Part shown: positions 36,263 to 47,900 of the stretch, piece by piece | Position numbering within the stretch: position 1 is the stretch's first letter | How the letters are laid out: every line of letters begins with the position of its first letter | Assembly (NCBI GenBank): GCA_022559845.1 | Contig: CM040118.1 | Location: 161,592,331-161,656,330 of the forward strand | Direction of reading: 5' to 3' | DNA length: 64,000 nt | DNA from: Amorphophallus konjac | Taxonomy: Eukaryota > Streptophyta > Magnoliopsida > Alismatales > Araceae | Translations under genes and position numbers: made by a program | The notes under the pieces: generated by a model | Database searches by the model: none | What the model was told of the DNA's origin: nothing | Seen by the model: the letters and a program-made list of their open reading frames with translations, nothing else

Positions 36263-37146
36263 ACAAAGACCCACAGTTTTTAGCAACGATTTAAGCCCAG
36301 GCTTGTTATCAATGCTGCAAGATTTCAAGCCTTCCAAAATCTTCATAAAGTGGTGGATAGATCAGGCTGTTAATTCCAACCAAAGATATTTAAAATGATC
36401 ACCCACAGGGATGCAAAAACTTTAGTTCTGGATCCAATCCAAACCCAGATCCAAATAATCCTATATAAAAAGATCTGTTCGGATCCTGAACTGTTTGGAT
36501 TTAACTTTACTTTGGATATCCATATAGATCCGAATCTGATTCTACCAAAAGGCTCTTACAGGACTCCTTACAGCTGTATCCATTCTTGGCAGACAAGAAC
36601 ATATCTAGAAAGTTCAACCACTTTTTTATCTCAATCACAACACCACCACCACAGCCCAGAAATTTCTAACAGAAATTTTCTGTCCCAGCAAGACAGCAAC
36701 AATATCACAACCAACAAATCAGATTAGAGAAAGATCGTGGGCAAAAAAAATCAGAATAGGAGAAAGCTCCAAACTGTATACATATTGCCAGACAAACGAG
36801 GCTCGCACCAGGAATACAGTCTGTATTTTTGGGAACTCCAGCAGCAAATGAAGCCGGAAAATTGAAGCGATGCTGTGGAAAGAGGATCAGACTAGGTTTC
36901 CAAGAACATAATGGCGATTGGGAATACTTAGGACTTGAAGCCAAAAGAGTACCTGAAGGGTTGGAGGGTGAGTTGTAGAAATTCTGGGAACCCTTGCATG
37001 GCACCACTTGTGCTAAGAAAGTGAGTGGTGGCCTCCTGCTATAGCCTCTGTTGGAGTCTCTGCTTCTGGCCTGGTGGACAGAGGGGGGACCTTGTAAAGA
37101 TGGTGATGAGGAGGAAACTTGTGAGATGGTGATGTCATGAGAAGCA
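36263..37146. other. No gene recognised
   Basis: AT-rich DNA with a GGATCC-type repeated stretch at about 36430-36560. A 150-codon open frame on the minus strand (36705-37157) has no recognisable motif. Confidence 0.4.
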
Positions 37147-37154
37147 CTTGCAAG

Positions 37155-37478
37155 CAAGGATGGCTGTGCCGGTATCGGTTTCGGTTTCGGTCCGAAACCG
37201 ATTTAATACTATTTTTTTTTAAAGATTACATTTGGTTTCGGCCGAAACCCACTCTTTGGTGTCGTTTCGGACCGGTCCGAAACCGAAACGTTTCGGCCGT
37301 GCCGGTATCGGTTTCGGTTTCGGTTTCGGCTGGTCCGAAACCAATTTAATACTATTTTTTTTTTAAAGATTACAATTGGTTTCGGCCGAAACCCACTCTT
37401 TGGTGTCGTTTCGGACCGGTCCGAAACCGAAACGTTTCGGCAGAAACATTTCGATTTTGGCCGAAACTGCCTTCTATG
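37155..37478. mobile_element. hAT-type MITE, 324 bp, with 8-bp target duplication
   Basis: Flanked by CTTGCAAG at 37147-37154 and 37479-37486. Ends are CAAGGATGGCTGT and, on the other strand, CATAGAAGGCAGT, matching the hAT pattern of short inverted ends starting CA with 8-bp duplications. Inside, a 133-bp segment is tandemly duplicated (37166-37298 and 37299-37431). The body is built of TTTCGG/CCGAAA motifs that can fold back. A relative sits at 43987-44177. Confidence 0.88.
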
Positions 37479-37799
37479 CTTGCAAGAGGTGGGTCTCCAA
37501 ACAATGCGAACAGAGAAGAAGCTTACCCAGACTATCTGAAGCTCCGAACGGACATCAATGTCAGACCAAACCAAGAATTGGATCAGACTTTTTTTTCTTC
37601 CGATTTGAACCAAGGCCTTGTTTTCAGATCAGAATTTCATATCTCCGATCCACTTTGCAACTCTATTCACCCAGACTATGCCTATGACTCCACATTTTAT
37701 AACAGGTGATTACAGTTTCCTTGGACACTCCACAAAGAACACATTTACCATTCACTTTCTAAGCAAATGTTTAAACTCTTATCAGAAGTTGCCAACTTG

Positions 37800-39480
37800 T
37801 CCTATGCCAATTTCCACGCAGAATTTTGATCGTAGCTGGCTATGCCTTCTTCTAGGAAGACAGCCCTTGTCTGCAACAAATTAGAGAAAGAAGTAGCAGA
37901 AACTTTACCATTTGCTTCCCATCTTCATCTTCTATGTGTGTTGATCACCCCAAAGTTCAGGATATCAGACAGCCTCATAAACTCCCCAAAATCACCATCT
38001 CCGAATCTCGTGGAGTTTCAATCATATTGCAGACTCGCACCTTGTTGAACGCATGACCAATGCACTTTTGTCCAGTAGGTTTGGTCAGATAAATATTTTT
38101 TTGGATTATTGGATATTTTTTGTCATAAAAGGGCCTCCGCTGAAACCAGGGATCCAACCAAAATCTGAGCTCAATCACATTCCCAATCTGAACTAGTGGA
38201 GGAGATAATGATGTCTGTATTGGAGATGACACCCACATAAAATGGAAGGCAGTATATTAGCATTAGCTGGACCCACGACCCTTCTACCGCAACATTAAGG
38301 TCCTCCCTTATGACAATTTTAAGCCACAAAATTTGCCTGTCCTCATCGAAATCCCAGAGCCACTTAGTGAGTGCCTTACTGATGGTCTGAGTTGGTAGCA
38401 GTCCTGCTCCATCTCTCATGTCTACTCTGCAAACTTTCTGCCAACTGATTGGAAAACCTCAGCCCTCATGATGTTGGCTGCTCTTCCAAAAGAATGTTTG
38501 TCTGATAGCTTCAACTTACAATTCCACTCTCTTTGGATTCTTGAAGATAGGATATAATAAACAGCAATTGAAGAAAGCAGCAGCACCATCTTTGACAGAA
38601 TCCTGCAGCCACTTATTGGTAACAGTTTAGATTCACAAGCCGATATTCACAATTTTTGATGATTCCACACAATGAGCAACACAAATAGCTCCAAATCACA
38701 ATGGAAGTCCAAATACTTAACAGGGAAGCCTTTACATTTGCAGCCCCACACCATCTCCACAACCTGCAAGTTCACTCTTCTGGAAATTGGCCTTCAAACT
38801 ACTCACATCTTCAAAAATTCTGAGTTAATTTAGCATTACTGATCTTGCCAAACTCTGTAGATGAGAAAATAAAATGTATGTAGATGGATCTTTCAAACAG
38901 CCAATTCCTGTTGACAAATCCGGACTTCCCTGAGTCTTTGTTTAATTCCACATCATGGTTAAGACCTGCCCCACTAGCACAACTAATAATGAATCAGAGA
39001 AATTTCATGCCTCAAACCACTTAAACTTTCAAAGTGTTCACAAGGAGCTTCATGTATCAAGATTGAAGACCTTTGTTGTGGAAACAATCTAATAAATTCG
39101 ATCCATAGGCTCTTAAATGTATCCCCATTTCTTCCTATCATAGGCCTTCTCAGAGACAAGATTGAGCACCACAAACCCATTCTTCTGGTTTTCTGTTTAT
39201 GAATACTTTCTGATACAGCCATAAAATTATCTAGAATCCTTTGGCCAGGGATAAAAGTTAACCGGTTTATATCAATCAATTTATTAGTGATCTCTCTCAA
39301 TCTAATCGGCAATACCTTCATGATTAGCTTACAGCAGCCATTTAAAAGGCTGATAGGTCTGAAATCACAAAGAATCTGCAGCCTCCTTGGGAATCAAAAA
39401 CCACATCCATTACTTTGGACAATCTGACATTCCTTAAATTTTTGTTGAAACCCTTGGACAGAAATCAAACATCATAAGTT
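37800..39480 (-). pseudogene. Heavily decayed LINE reverse transcriptase remnant
   Basis: On the minus strand the motif series CDFRPISLLNGCCKLIMK (about 39310-39365), FIPGQRILDN (39240) and KAYDR-like residues (39140) marks an L1 RT. Further on, ALTKWLWDFDEDRQILW (38330) and RFWLDPWF (38150) match the C-terminal region of plant LINE ORF2. Stops and frameshifts occur every 20-60 codons. Its 3' end is unclear and may be interrupted by the MITE at 37155. Confidence 0.7.
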
Positions 39481-40930
39481 ATAAATAAGGTCAATGTTTA
39501 ATCAGACAATTTGTTATAATTATCAGTATTCTTATAGGAGACAAGTATCACAGATCAAAGGGATTGATGAAACAGAAGAATCATAAAATTTAAAAAACTA
39601 TCGTAATTCTTGTAGGAGATGAAAATAATAATATGGTGAAAAAAAATTGATAAAACAGATCACTGAATGACCCAAGTCCTTCTTTCTTGGAAAGTTATGA
39701 AAGCCACTATTCATTAAAATACGTAAAAAACAGCAGATACAGCAGGCAAAGGACAACAAAAGGTATAACCTCACAACAAAAGATAAAACATGGGAACACG
39801 AACAATCCAACAATAGCAACAAAAATAATCTTATGCTCTATCGAGCTGATATACAAGAACAAGAAGATGCCAACCCCGAGCAAAAGCTAGGACACTCAGA
39901 GACCAGAGGAACCATCATCAAGAAGTAAACTCCTTCCAACGTGACAATCCAGAAAAAATCTTCACAATTCCTCAAGGTGCTGCAGAAGGCCACTCATTGG
40001 CCATCTTCAAAGAGGATTTAGGATATCAAAAGTATTTATAGATTCATCTCTGAATAGCTGTTGTTCCATTACCTCCAAATGGAGCATGGCACTGCTGGTA
40101 ATGACTAATCAAACTGGAATGCCATTAAAGAAATTTCATTGATATCCAGTATCAACTGCCTTGAAGAAGACACTCCAGATTGTCCCAATAATTCCAGTCC
40201 ACAAACGGATAATCTAGACAACAAAAAATGTATCTATTCTTCACATCCGGCAAGATGATACTGACCTATCACACATGGGAATTTTTGTTTGAGACAGATT
40301 TTCCATAAAAAGATCCAGCTCTTATTTGGGATGAGCTTCGACCACACCAATTTATATCACCATACCCTCCATCCATTATCAAGAGCCTTCACCAAAGATC
40401 AAACAGACAATGCACCTTTGGATACCCGCTTCCATGTTCTTCTATCTTGAACATTGGTAATAAACTTAATATGTGACAAAATGTGCTACAATCTCAAGAA
40501 ACTGCTACAGTATTGAATCTGTCAGGTCTCTTCTAAATTGGAAAGTCCATACCATAATTACTTTGCCAGTATTCAATAGTTTGATCAAACTGTAGCAGAA
40601 AATCCCCCACAGTCAAACATCTGACCACCATCGCCACCCTGACAGCCTTACTGCCAAAAAGGATAGCCAGGACACCTGGTGGACTCCCAAGCTACCTCCC
40701 CACCTACTGGCCAAGGCTTCCCACACACCAAACGGGTCTGCCAACCCCTTTACCAGGCAGATCCTAAACAGTGACACACCCACACTCTCCTCTCTTTGCC
40801 AGGCAGATCCATCCCCTGCTCCCAGACAACCTGCAGGAAGTACATCCTTAAGGTTGTCACCTTCATGGAAGAAAGTCTTGTCATTCTCCCACAAGCTCTC
40901 ATCATGTGAAGTTTCCACCACCTAAAGAAA
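39481..40930. other. No gene recognised
   Basis: AT-rich, with short open frames only. A 102-codon minus frame (40613-40921) has no motif I can name. It could be further LINE or copia debris. Confidence 0.4.
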
Positions 40931-41018
40931 TAGCTCGAGTCCCGGGCCAAGTGGTCTAGGGTTATGTCTCATCATTTCTGCCCATACATCAGTCCACCTA
41001 CTCAAGGAAGTGCCATAG

Positions 41019-42230
41019 ATGAATCTCCTTGTGAAGGAAGGAATAATGCCATCAATTGTGGAGCTAAAAAGCACATTATTACTTAGTCAAGGTGGAAAAA
41101 ACAAAAGGAAGGCCCCTCGTATATATCATCACTCTCAAGAGGATGCCAATTCTTCAAGTCAAGATCCAATGCCTACCTCAACACCTGCTCCTGACATTGC
41201 CTTAGCCATTGCAGTCAATAAGGGACTAAAGAATGCAACAAGCATCTCATCTCAAGACTGTTTGTTACCCCCTCTTTTCACCCTCATACTATTCCTTTAT
41301 GTACACAATGCCCTCCTACACTCTTCCTACCTCTTTCACAGAAGCTGTCATATTTGTCAAAGCAGAAACCAAGTCAGTGCCTGGACATCCAGGTGGAATT
41401 GGTTCTACAAGGTGCTGTTGTCGCTCTCCAGTGAACCAGAAAAGCAAGCTGGGCATATGCTGTTTTTTTTTTCGAAAGTGGATGGTACCACCGAATATAT
41501 TAAAATAGAAAAGAGGGATTTACAAGTATGATCAGTCTGCTTACAAAATATCCCTGTACACAAGGCCACATCAAAGAGATGTGTTGCACACTAGCCCCCC
41601 AACAAAGCCCAAAAAGATGAAGTACATTACAAAGCAATTTTGCCCATTCTGACCCTATCCCAATAAATTCCCTGACCTTGTCAGGAGCCGATGCCTCTCT
41701 ACATTACACGCTGGGCATATGCTTAAGCAGCCTAGATGGCTCAAGCTGTCCCCCAGGGCTGCCTTCGACCGACTAGGCCCAATAAGAATCTTTGACAGGA
41801 TCCATTTGCAACCTATTTGAGATTCCTCTACTGATGCCTGCTAACACCAAAGCCTATTCCCTTGATCCCCCACTCCCAGACAATTCCATGGCACGTGGAG
41901 TGACTAAGTTATTATGGCTTAAGATCATTCTCAAGGACATTGGCATGACAGCGGGGCTTCCAATAAGACTACTGTGATAAGTTGATAACAAGGCTGAAAT
42001 CAATGTTGCAAATAATCCAGCACAGCATGATAGAAGAGAATATATCAGGATTGATCAACATTTCATTCAAGAAAAGCTGAACACTGCAGAGCTTTGCCTT
42101 CCCTACATTCATTCAGGGGATCAAGAAGCAATCATCTTCATGAAAGTGACAGGAGACCAGTTTAATTTATCCTTGGACAAGCTGTGCATGATGAACATCC
42201 ATGCTGAGATTAACGGGGATTGTAGGAACT
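41019..42230 (+). pseudogene. Ty1/copia pol remnant, internally deleted
   Basis: The linker upstream of RT is visible around 41165-41230 (a PAPDIALAIAVNKG segment like the LPIALRKG motif of copia). After a nested insertion, LKLSPRAAFDRLG (41735-41785) matches the copia YGLKQSPRAWFDRF motif. The RNase H end follows: KLLWLKIILKDIG (41908-41945), then VDNKAEINVANNPAQHDRR and IDQHFIQEKL (41978-42080). Most of RT is missing and several stops are present. The 3' LTR may begin near 42222 but was not confirmed. Confidence 0.75.
41462..41709 (-). mobile_element. 5'-truncated L1 LINE, 248 bp, with 14-bp target duplication
   Basis: GCTGGGCATATGCT flanks it at 41448-41461 and 41710-41723. A T run at the left end is the A tail of a minus-strand insertion. 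Its 3' end (GTGGTACCATCCACTTTC before the A tail) matches the 3' end of the LINE at 42770-44605 (GTGGTACTAGCCACTTTC), so it is a short copy from the same family. It splits the copia remnant. Confidence 0.9.
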
Positions 42231-42770
42231 AGTCAAGAAGAGACATATTTGTCTTTTGGTTACTTCTGATTTATATTTCTTCTTTCTCTGCTATTGTTTT
42301 TATTCTTTCTTCACAACTTTGGTCAGTCCACTGTACAAGGCTGTTTTTGGCCCTTTGCCACCCAATGTGGCTGGTAACGGAAATTGGTCAGAGTGAGACA
42401 GGCAGCTGTGTAACAGAGGTGCCAGCCCCACTAAGACTCCTCTTTGCCTCCCTCATCGTGGTTTTTCTTCTAGCCTCTTGTACTTCAAGATGCATCAAGG
42501 AACAATATTTAGCAGCTGAAAATATCTTAAAGTAAATTGAAATAGGAGATACTGATCATTGGTTTGTGTAATAAATATTTGCTTTAAAATTAATAGGTAG
42601 ATGGAGATTTGGTGAGAAAGAGAAGAGAGATAAATCCCTCCTGAGTCTCAGATCTCTCATCCAGCTAGGAGCCTTTTCATTTAAGCCTTTTAAGTCATAT
42701 TACACTTGCATCATGCCTTTTCCATAAATAAGGTGATATTCAAACATAATCTGCTCAGTATCTTCTTATG
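42231..42770. other. No gene recognised; possible copia 3' LTR
   Basis: Sequence after the copia stop. A TGTAGGAACT near 42222 could open an LTR, but no partner copy is seen in the window. Confidence 0.3.
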
Positions 42771-44605
42771 TTTATTTGACTTCATATCTGAACCTTAAAG
42801 TTAACTTCAACAAGAGTCTTCTTATAGGGGTGAACATAGAGGATGAGCTTCTCCAGAGGGCGGTCTGCATGTTGGGGTGTACGATTGGAGAGTTCCCTAA
42901 TTCATACTTAGGCCTACCTCTTACCCCGGGCTCTTCATTGTGTAGATTAGCTTCCCATTATTCAAAGGTATGAGTCCAGACTTGCTGGGTGGAAGGCTAG
43001 AGTCCTATCTTATGGAGACAGATTAGTTATGTGCAGATCCATGCTGGATAGCCTCCCTATCTATTTTCTTTCCATGATCCGCATCCCGAAAACAGTGGCG
43101 AAGAAGCTTGATTCTACATAGAACAGGTTCTTTTGGCATGGCAGTGGAGAGAGATGTAAGGGATGGCATCATATAGCATGGGGGCAGCTGATCAGTAACA
43201 GGTAAGAGGGAGGCCTAGGGATCAAGAATGTCAGGGACTTCAACTTGGCCCTCTTGAGCAAGTGGTTGTGGAGGTTGGGATATGGAGAGGATGGGTTGTA
43301 GGTGCAATTGATGAGGAAGAGGTACTTTGTTAGGAGAAGAATCTGGGACTTGGCTCCTACTCCACAGCACAGGACCTACTCCTCTTTGGAGTGATATCTT
43401 GTCTTGCAGGGATGTTATCATCTCTGACGTCCGAATCCAATAGGGAAGAGGAGATAGGAGTCTTTTCTGGAAGGATAGATGGTGTGGAGATTTTATCTTG
43501 GAGACTTAGTTCCCTAGCCTCTTTACAGTTGCAGTGGACCCCCTAGGATCAGTTTCTCAGGCTTTTGACTCCCTCCCTCCAGGAGGCAGCTGGGCTCTGA
43601 TCTTCAGGAGGGACCTCAAGCAGAAGGAGTTGGTGCAGCTTCAGGATCTTCTTTCTTTCCTCCTACCCTTTCATCCTAGGCCAGACAAAGAGGATGAATA
43701 GACATGGAGGTTGGAAAGGGATGGGTCCTTTTCAGTTAGATTTGCCTATGTCGTTATCTCGGATGGAGACACTCATCACAGCCTTTATACTCAAGTGTGA
43801 AGACCGAAAAGCCCGTTGAAAGTGAAGCTCCTGACCTGGAGGATCTCGCATGGGAGGTTACCTACGCAGGATAGGTTGCTATGATTCCTTCCGAGTATTC
43901 AGCCAACTTGTTGTCTTTGTTGAGAGGACGACAAGACCCTTGACCACTTATTTGTAGGTTGTTCCTACTCACGGGGGATGTGGAGGCATAGATGGCAGTG
44001 TCGGTTTTAGTATCAGTTTCAATTTCGATCTAAAATCAAATAAATTATTATTATTTTGCCAAACTGTAGGGTTTTGATTTCGGCCCGGTTTCGGCCGGGT
44101 AGTTTCGGATCGTTTCAGTCCAAAACCGAAACATTTCGGCCGAAAAATTTTGATTTCGGCCGAAACTGCCATCCATGTGTGGAGGGAGCTTGCTAGGAGG
44201 ACATGCAGCCTCATCGGCCTGCATAGTGAGGTGCACCATTTGATTGAGCATTGGGCAGGAGTTGACCCCTTAGAGATGACAAAAAGGTGTGGTGGCTTGT
44301 CCTTCATGCCACACTATTGGCACTAGTAAGGGGAGCAGTACAACCGGATCTTCAAGAGAGAGGCTCGAGCAAAGGACACAATTGTCTCTTTTGTTTGTGA
44401 TAGAGTAAAGAAATGGGTTGCCATCCTTTATAATGTGAATTCCCTTACTTCTTCTCTTTTTGGCTTCCTGGGGGCTAGAGTGCTCCACACTGCCTTCGTG
44501 TGGCCTTCTCTTGTATAGGGATCTTTTGAATTTTGATTGCCTATACTTGCACATCCCCTTTTTTCATTTTTATACATTAGTGGTACTAGCCACTTTCAAA
44601 AAAAA
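42770..44605 (+). pseudogene. L1 LINE ORF2 C-terminal part, decayed
   Basis: The series LKVNFNKSLLIGVN (42785), FPNSYLGLPL (42893), GWKARVLSYGDRL (42985), FFWHGSGERCKGWHHIAW (43130), GGLGIKNVRDFNLALLSKWLW (43210), DRSLFWKDRWCGDF (43450) and the zinc-finger-like LCxxxDKTLDHLFVGC (43915-43960) matches the end of plant L1 ORF2. Stops are frequent. It ends with GTGGTACTAGCCACTTTC and an A run at 44598-44605. A hAT MITE interrupts it at 43987-44177; the reading resumes after the target duplication (WRELARR). Confidence 0.82.
43987..44177. mobile_element. hAT-type MITE, 191 bp, with 8-bp target duplication
   Basis: TGTGGAGG flanks it at 43979-43986 and 44178-44185. The ends, CATAGATGGCAGT and the complement CATGGATGGCAGT, are nearly perfect inverted repeats. 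The inner TTTCGGCC motifs relate it to the 324-bp element at 37155. It sits inside the C-terminal region of a LINE. Confidence 0.9.
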
Positions 44606-44945
44606 TGATCATTTTCTTTATCTTTGCAACTTGATCAAAATAAGAAAAAAAGATGGCATGATATTATGGGCCACACATAATTAAATCATCATGCTTTTTT
44701 TTCTTTTTGAAGAGTGAGAGATAGCACCAAGCCATGTACATGGACAGATTCTATGTATAACATGCATAATGGAAAGAAGCATTCACTATATTGGAAAATC
44801 ACTAGGATTTACTTACAAATGCAACAAAAGAGATATCAAAAAATAGTATGCTCTATCAATGTGACCTAAATAAATACTCCCCCAATGTTTAAAAAAGTTA
44901 TGTACATGATGCAGGAATTCCAAAACTATGGCATATAGAACGAAC
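44606..44945 (-). other. TPR: TPR intron sequence after the last visible exon
   Basis: It starts at the donor GTTCGT (44945 downward on the minus strand). AT-rich, with no further exon recognised. Confidence 0.55.
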
Positions 44946-47900
44946 CTGGTTAAGACAATTCAATTTTGTCAATTCACATATAACAATTTGTGTCTCATGG
45001 ATAGCCAAGAACTGTATCTGATCTTGGTGAAATTGTACACGTGTCTCCGGAAGTGAGCTTAATGGTTGGCCACTTGGTATCTGCAAGAACTTGCATGCCC
45101 GTTTCTCCCATCCATCAGTGTTCCACACAATCAGCTGAAAAAAACTATGGAACATTAGATAAAGACAGATTTTCAACATGGACAAGAACTATCTGTTTCT
45201 CAATGACAAATAAGCCGTTAAACATGCCCCATAGATTTAAAAATAAAAGGGCATTCTCAGACAACTTGCCAAATGAGCTGCATCACAGTGAACAAGTATA
45301 AAAAATAATTTGCACCATTAGAGATGTTCACCATGATTATATTGATCTCAGAGACATTTTCTTAATTGTCAGACACACCTGAGCATCAGCACCAGAGGAC
45401 ACAAGGACATTCTGAACATTAGAGAAGGCAAGACCTGTAATTCTCTTTTGATGTCCTCTTAGTTTCATCCTGACCTGTAAAATGTGATAAAAAGGATCAA
45501 CATTATTCACCTAATGTTTACAATCTCTAAATTCACACTTCGGAGAGAGAACGACCTCATCAACTCGGACATTGTAAATCTGGATAGTACTATCATCCAT
45601 TCCTATAGCAATGATATTATTATCCTGTGGATGAAATGCAAGGAATGTTGCTGCTGGTGGAGGAGGCATGAAAGTTGTCATTGTCTGCAATTGCAAGAAA
45701 AGGAAACTATTATACCTCAAAACTGAAAAAACAAAATGTAAGATTTAAACAATATGATGCCCCTTTCACCTTAAATGTCATCATATTGAAAAGTGAGATT
45801 TTGCCCCCAGAGGCAGACATAACATATGAATCATTCTTTGATAAAGCAAAGCAATGAACAGCTTCTTCCGGATTAGTATCGTTTAATTCATTTGTCATCA
45901 ATATGCCACTTGCTGGTTGCCAAAGTTGTGGTGACACGCTGGAACTTGCCTATAGAATTAAAATTTTGATTACATATAAAAAGATGGAATGCGGAAGAAA
46001 AAAGAAAACTCAGCAACATTGAATCTGACAATACCTTTCCAGATGCATTCCGATCATTCTTTGGCCATTTCCAAAGTTTATGTATAGCATTAGATGTCAA
46101 CGCCAGTATTGCATGCCCTGAGTTGGTATAGATTAATCGTGAAACCTGTAATGACAAACAGAAGACAAATGAGATGATTATAGGATATAATGCATCAAAG
46201 AAAGAATAAAATAATAGTTCACACTAAGTTCACTTTTGCAGTCAGGTAGATACAGATATTTTCTCAACATCAACAGCATAAGTTTCATGACAAAAAAACA
46301 ATCATCTTCGACATGAAGCACCAGATGTATCGGACCCCGGGATTTGTTTTCAAGACAGTATACTAGATCTAAATACATTTTATGATATCTAGAACGGCAA
46401 CTGAAACACAATAATGTATAGCCAAAAGGACTCTTGCGTGTGGAAGCAAATGCTCTTGATTAATGCAACAAAGCTGGCATTTACAGATATGTTTTATCAA
46501 CTAGAACATTTCTTGTGGGCATTTTAGCAGTTACAGTAATATCCAGAATGTCCCTCAAGAACTTTTCTTGGATGTACTAAATTCCACTTGTGTGATGGGA
46601 TTATAAAAGTTGCTTCCATTTGGAAACTATCTTCTGACACCAACAGGAAATGACCCAAAAAGGTCTCCACTTGAAGTACTTCAATAAAAGCCAGGATAAA
46701 ATTGTGCTCTTGAAACATAGCACAAAATCATTTCCTCACACGTATCTGTTTTCGTACACCGTAAATGCCAAGGACCTGTCGGATTACCAATTGTGAATCT
46801 CTGTAGGCCTTAAGGCACTTTACGCCCATGTCAAGAGCCATTTGAACCCCAATGACCAGAGCTTCGTATCCAGCCTCATTATTAGTGAGGGGCTTCATGA
46901 GGACACATGAGTTGTACAAAACCCCACCCTGGGGCGTGAGAAAGACAACACCAGCTCCAGCAGTGATGCCTTCCCGACCAGCCTTCCCGACCAGCGGGTC
47001 CATTGACCCTCCTCCTGGAGGCGACGTCAAAATATAATTCCCAACATGGGATGTTGGCTGTGAGAACATCGGACCCTGGGCTGCATAGTGCTTCTTGTTG
47101 GGTGTCCTTCGCAACTGACGGTTCAGTAATCAGTGCTTCCTCATCTAGGAGCTCTGCATTGAGAGGTGAGCCCCCCGGTGCTGGGTGGATAGCTAAGAAC
47201 TCAGCCATGCCCTGCCCCTTGATCGCCTTTCGTGGGACATAGGTAATATCGTGCTCCATTAAGTGGAGGGCCCATTTACCCAGTCTACCAGAAAGGGCAG
47301 GCTTCTTTAATAGAAACTTGAGTGGGTCATATTTGGATATGAGCTCGACCCAATGTGCCAAGAGATAATGTCGTAGCTTTTTAACGGCAAACACCAGGGC
47401 CAGGCAAACCTTTTCCATGAAGGAGTAATGACGCTCGGGGCCGACTAACTTCCGGTTGAGATAATAGAGCAGTTGCTCTTTGCCTTCCTCATTAATTTGT
47501 GCTAGGAGAGCTCCCAGTGAAGTGTCCATAGCGGCTATGTATAATATGAGGGTTTTGCCCTTGATCGGTGCCCCTAGCACTGGAGGAGTACGTAAGTATT
47601 CCTTGATGCGCTCGAAGGCGTCTTGACAGTCTTGATCCCACACGAATGGGGCGTCCTTCTTCATAAGCTTTCCGAAGGGCGCGCATCGACCGAAGAGATT
47701 GGAAATAAACCTCCGGATGTATGCCAGTCTTCCTTGGAAGGACCTGAGTTCTTTGACATTTCTAGGAGGCAGGAGCTCCTGGATGGCCTTGATCTTGCTG
47801 GGATCTATCCCGATTCCTCGGTATCTAACAACGAAACCAACGAATTTCCCACTGGATACGCCGAAGGCGCACTTCATAGGGTTCATTTTGAGCCCGTACT

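Noticed and set aside
36395..36600. Possible third hAT MITE beginning CAGGGATG
   Set aside because: No matching inverted end or 8-bp duplication found.
36705..37157. 150-codon minus-strand ORF, serine/proline-rich
   Set aside because: No recognisable domain, no splice context, and it runs into the MITE; probably chance.
40613..40921. 102-codon minus ORF as a possible gene
   Set aside because: No motif and surrounded by decayed elements; could be LINE debris but not supportable.
36263..44900. Search for the last TPR exons
   Set aside because: No segment matched the expected C-terminal WD40 region on the minus strand; all readable coding there is LINE or copia.
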